The notes below the pieces were generated by a model, which ran no database searches, was not told the origin of the DNA, and worked only from the letters and a program-made list of their open reading frames with translations. From positions 1 through 23,129 of IMG/VR virus record IMGVR_UViG_3300044614_002074: a DNA stretch of 23,129 bases; one strand, written 5' to 3'. Of the stretch, positions 21,445 to 23,129 are shown in pieces. A program made the position numbers and the translations under genes. This DNA is from a virus. Positions within the stretch are counted from its first letter, which is position 1. Each line of letters starts with the position of its first letter.

Positions 21445-21468
21445 CGGATTACGACTGCCCCCCTTGCG

Positions 21469-21485
21469 CGTAAGCCATCCGCTGC
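21469..21485. repeat. 17-bp intergenic element, copy 2
   Basis: CGTAAGCCATCCGCTGC, one mismatch from the copy at 9827-9843 and, inverted, one mismatch from 11744-11760. It lies 12 bases upstream of the GCATCG hairpin leader. Confidence 0.55.
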
Positions 21486-21496
21486 GTATTGTTGGT

Positions 21497-21542
21497 GCAT
21501 CGGCGGACACCCCGCCGACCACCCTTCACCCCCTTGATCCCC
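21497..21542 (+). promoter_or_regulatory. Leader hairpin element B
   Basis: GCATC leads into a six-pair stem CGGCGG (21501-21506) and CCGCCG (21512-21517), then ACCACCCTTCACCCCC and ATCCCC before the ATG at 21543. Flanking bases match leader A (11767-11818) while the stem bases differ yet still pair. Confidence 0.5.
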
Positions 21543-21698
21543 ATGAATAGGTATTACCTGCAACTTAGAGTCACGCCTACATTGGCATTTGTGTTTTTGC
21601 TGCTGGCTGCTTTTGCAGTCGCGGGAGCGGATGAAACCCGTTTGGAACGTAGCTGCATCAGTTACGCCACCAATACAGCAGCATGCCGCAGGATTTGA
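21543..21698 (+). CDS. Small exported or membrane protein
   Basis: A 51-residue protein with a short basic N-terminus (MNRYYLQLRVTP), a hydrophobic core (TLAFVFLLLAAFAVAG) and an AGADET region that could be a signal-peptidase I cleavage site. A mature part of about 20 residues with two Cys (LERSCISYATNTAACRRI) would follow. Alternatively the core stays in the membrane. The ATG at 21543 directly follows leader element B, which sets the start. The next membrane-type gene begins two bases after the stop. A role in lysis or superinfection exclusion is possible but not shown. Confidence 0.65.
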   Translation: MNRYYLQLRVTPTLAFVFLLLAAFAVAGADETRLERSCISYATNTAACRRI

Positions 21699-21700
21699 AC

Positions 21701-22114
21701 ATGACTCCAGCATCTTTTACGCGCGCCTACGTGGCGCATGATCTCGGCGCTGATCTCCACCGCTGGGCCTGCCGTGTGGCGGCCGCCTGCGCAGTGGTCT
21801 ACGTCGCTGGGCTGGTGGTCGGTGAGGCGGTTCACTGGCTGAATGACTGGCTGGCGGGAGACTGCCGACCGTGGCCAGTGCGGTGGGGCAGCCGGGCCGA
21901 TGCAGCGGCGCCGACACCGGCGATTGTAGTGCTTGCAGGGCGAAACAAGCGCCCGTCGCGCACGGCGCAGGCTTACATAAATTGGCTGTATAAGGAGGAT
22001 GGCCGGGATGCCCCCAGCCATCCAAAGCACGGCCTTTATACGGGATTGCTTCAATCTCGGATTTCTCAACTAATTGCTTACGATCAAACCGTAGCGCTTT
22101 CCCCCAATGACTGA
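21701..22114 (+). CDS. Single-span membrane protein of unknown function
   Basis: A 137-residue protein. Residues about 21-45 (RWACRVAAACAVVYVAGLVVGEAVHWL) form one membrane segment. The following part is soluble and basic (LAGRNKRPSRTAQAYINWLYKEDGRDAPSHPKHGLYTGLLQSRISQLIAYDQ). AGGA stands seven bases before the ATG at 21701; an ATG at 21683 would lengthen it by six residues and overlap the previous gene. The soluble part and its YINWLYKED segment were not matched to a family. Being next to another small membrane protein, it could act in host lysis, but holins usually lack a long basic domain. The stop overlaps the next start by eight bases. Confidence 0.6.
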   Translation: MTPASFTRAYVAHDLGADLHRWACRVAAACAVVYVAGLVVGEAVHWLNDWLAGDCRPWPVRWGSRADAAAPTPAIVVLAGRNKRPSRTAQAYINWLYKEDGRDAPSHPKHGLYTGLLQSRISQLIAYDQTVALSPND

Positions 22115-23129
22115 ATCCCAACGTGCCATCATGGCACTTCACGACCGCTTGGCGGTCCTTGAAACTGGCGCCAGGGTGCTGCACACATCGCTGCATGCGC
22201 TGCAGACTGTTCTCGAGTCCCAGCAAAGCCGGTTGGGGGGTGTGGAAGCCGAAGTCAGTAACCTCACCCATTGGACCCAAGACGAGGGAATAAGCCAGCC
22301 GGCTGAGGAAGGCATGGGTTCTTTCGAGACTATCGCGGTTCAAAATGTAAGCGGGCGTTACGTAGGAAAGGGTGAGGTGATTTACCTCTCGGATTTGCCG
22401 GACTTAGTGGTGCCGCCGCCTCTTCAGCAGAGCCGCCAGGTGGAGCAGAGCAGTTCGCCGGCTGAACCTAGCAATGAGGAGTTGTGGGAGCTGCGCAGGG
22501 CAACCCAGCAGGGCCGGACCTCAATCCGGGAATTCCCCACGTGGTCTCAGTCTTCGCCAGAAAACTGGATCACCAGGGCGGAAATCTACGGCAACCGCGC
22601 CCTGTTCAATGCCGGCGTGGAGTGGGCCACCCGCAGGGCTGAGCAGCAGGCAGCCACCGAGGAATCCTTGGCACCTCAGCCCGCCCTGGCCACCCCGCCA
22701 GCCCCCACGCCCTCCACGCCCGACTGGCGGGAGTTGCTGGCGATTTACGTTCACGCACACCGAAACGGAAACGCTGTGCCTCCTCACATCGACGAGGTGG
22801 CCCGCGCCGCCCTGGCCACCACCCCGCCGGCCCCCACCCGCGAGGCGGCGCCGGTGCCGCAGCAGGGGGCGGAGATCAGCGATCGGGAGTTGCTGGAGCT
22901 GATGCCGCAGCAGCTGCGCGATGCGTTTGCAGAGGCGGCACGATACGGCTCCCAGTCCACAGGGGGCGCCGCTGCACCCGGCGTTTTTCGTGTGGTTCTG
23001 AATACTCATGCGCTGGACTATGCCCGCGCCGTCTGGGCACGTGCGCAGGGCGCTCGCCCCGCCAAGGCGCCGCCACTGCCGCAGCAGGCGGAGATCAGCG
23101 TAGAAGATGTGGCCGATCTCGCCAGCGCC
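22107..23129 (+). CDS. Long repeat-containing unknown protein, cut by the right edge
   Basis: The frame is open from the ATG at 22107 to the window end, at least 341 residues. Residues 1-60 (RAIMALHDRLAVLETGARVLHTSLHALQTVLESQQSRLGGVEAEVSNL) have heptad spacing and should form a coiled coil. The middle is Pro/Ala-rich with helical parts (RAEIYGNRALFNAGVEWATRRAEQQ). Near the C-terminal end PQQGAEISDRELLELMPQQLRDAFAEA recurs in part as PQQAEISVEDVADLAS, which suggests a repeated module continuing beyond the edge. The segment GVFRVVLNTHALDYARAVWAR looks conserved. The start overlaps the previous stop by eight bases (ATGACTGA). No family recognised. Confidence 0.65.
   Translation, partial: MTESQRAIMALHDRLAVLETGARVLHTSLHALQTVLESQQSRLGGVEAEVSNLTHWTQDEGISQPAEEGMGSFETIAVQNVSGRYVGKGEVIYLSDLPDLVVPPPLQQSRQVEQSSSPAEPSNEELWELRRATQQGRTSIREFPTWSQSSPENWITRAEIYGNRALFNAGVEWATRRAEQQAATEESLAPQPALATPPAPTPSTPDWRELLAIYVHAHRNGNAVPPHIDEVARAALATTPPAPTREAAPVPQQGAEISDRELLELMPQQLRDAFAEAARYGSQSTGGAAAPGVFRVVLNTHALDYARAVWARAQGARPAKAPPLPQQAEISVEDVADLASA

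Noticed and set aside
1-23129. Integrase, att sites, tRNA, lysozyme, repressor
   Set aside because: Looked for on both strands; none recognised. Absence in this window does not show absence from the genome.

Overview
The window is a piece of a tailed-phage genome, free phage or prophage. It has a lambda-type head-assembly arm read leftward (minus strand, about 1-10,900), a gene-free control region (about 10,907-11,818), and a DNA replication and recombination arm with small accessory genes (about 11,819-23,129) read mostly rightward. No host genes, tRNA, integrase, repressor, lysis enzyme or att site was recognised, so lifestyle cannot be decided. The host is uncertain. TTTTCCACA-type DnaA boxes (the form I recall as the cyanobacterial consensus), C-rich leaders without Shine-Dalgarno sites before many starts, and the general protein style suggest a high-GC picocyanobacterium (Synechococcus/Cyanobium-like). 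This is inference.

Leftward arm, in transcription order: a PD-(D/E)XK-like nuclease with an overlapping upstream ORF, two small overlapping genes, a gpZ-like tail protein, an intergenic region with cos-like architecture, then the lambda order Nu1-A-W(analogue)-B-C-D-E-(small gene)-FII, and a tail-fibre-like gene running off the left edge. The genes overlap or nearly touch. They supply DNA recognition and cutting (small and large terminase), the portal, the capsid protease with a scaffold-like tail, the decoration and major capsid proteins, and the head-tail joiner.

Control region: nine copies of TAGCGCA (either strand) flank a 45-bp AT-rich block, and three DnaA-box-like sites follow. It lies where the two arms diverge and is the best candidate for a replication origin or master switch.

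Rightward arm: five small unknown genes (11,819-13,624) end at a cluster of hairpin terminators that also serves the converging primase-helicase gene (16,528-13,910). From a 78-bp divergent promoter region, an operon runs 16,607-21,444: SF2 helicase, ribbon-helix-helix regulator, a small unknown protein, ERF-type annealase, a small-domain protein with a Q/P/G tail, a PD-(D/E)XK exonuclease and a small unknown protein. Annealase plus exonuclease form a phage recombination pair. A 16-bp repeat (TGTAGTCTGTTGTAGT) precedes both the helicase and the RHH gene and may be the RHH operator. The window ends with two small membrane or exported proteins and a long repeat-containing protein cut by the right edge.

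The main novelty is non-coding: iterons, a cos-like repeat array, the RHH-associated operator, two leader hairpins with different stems between conserved flanks, a 17-mer in three leaders, and a recurring TGATCATG stop/start junction.
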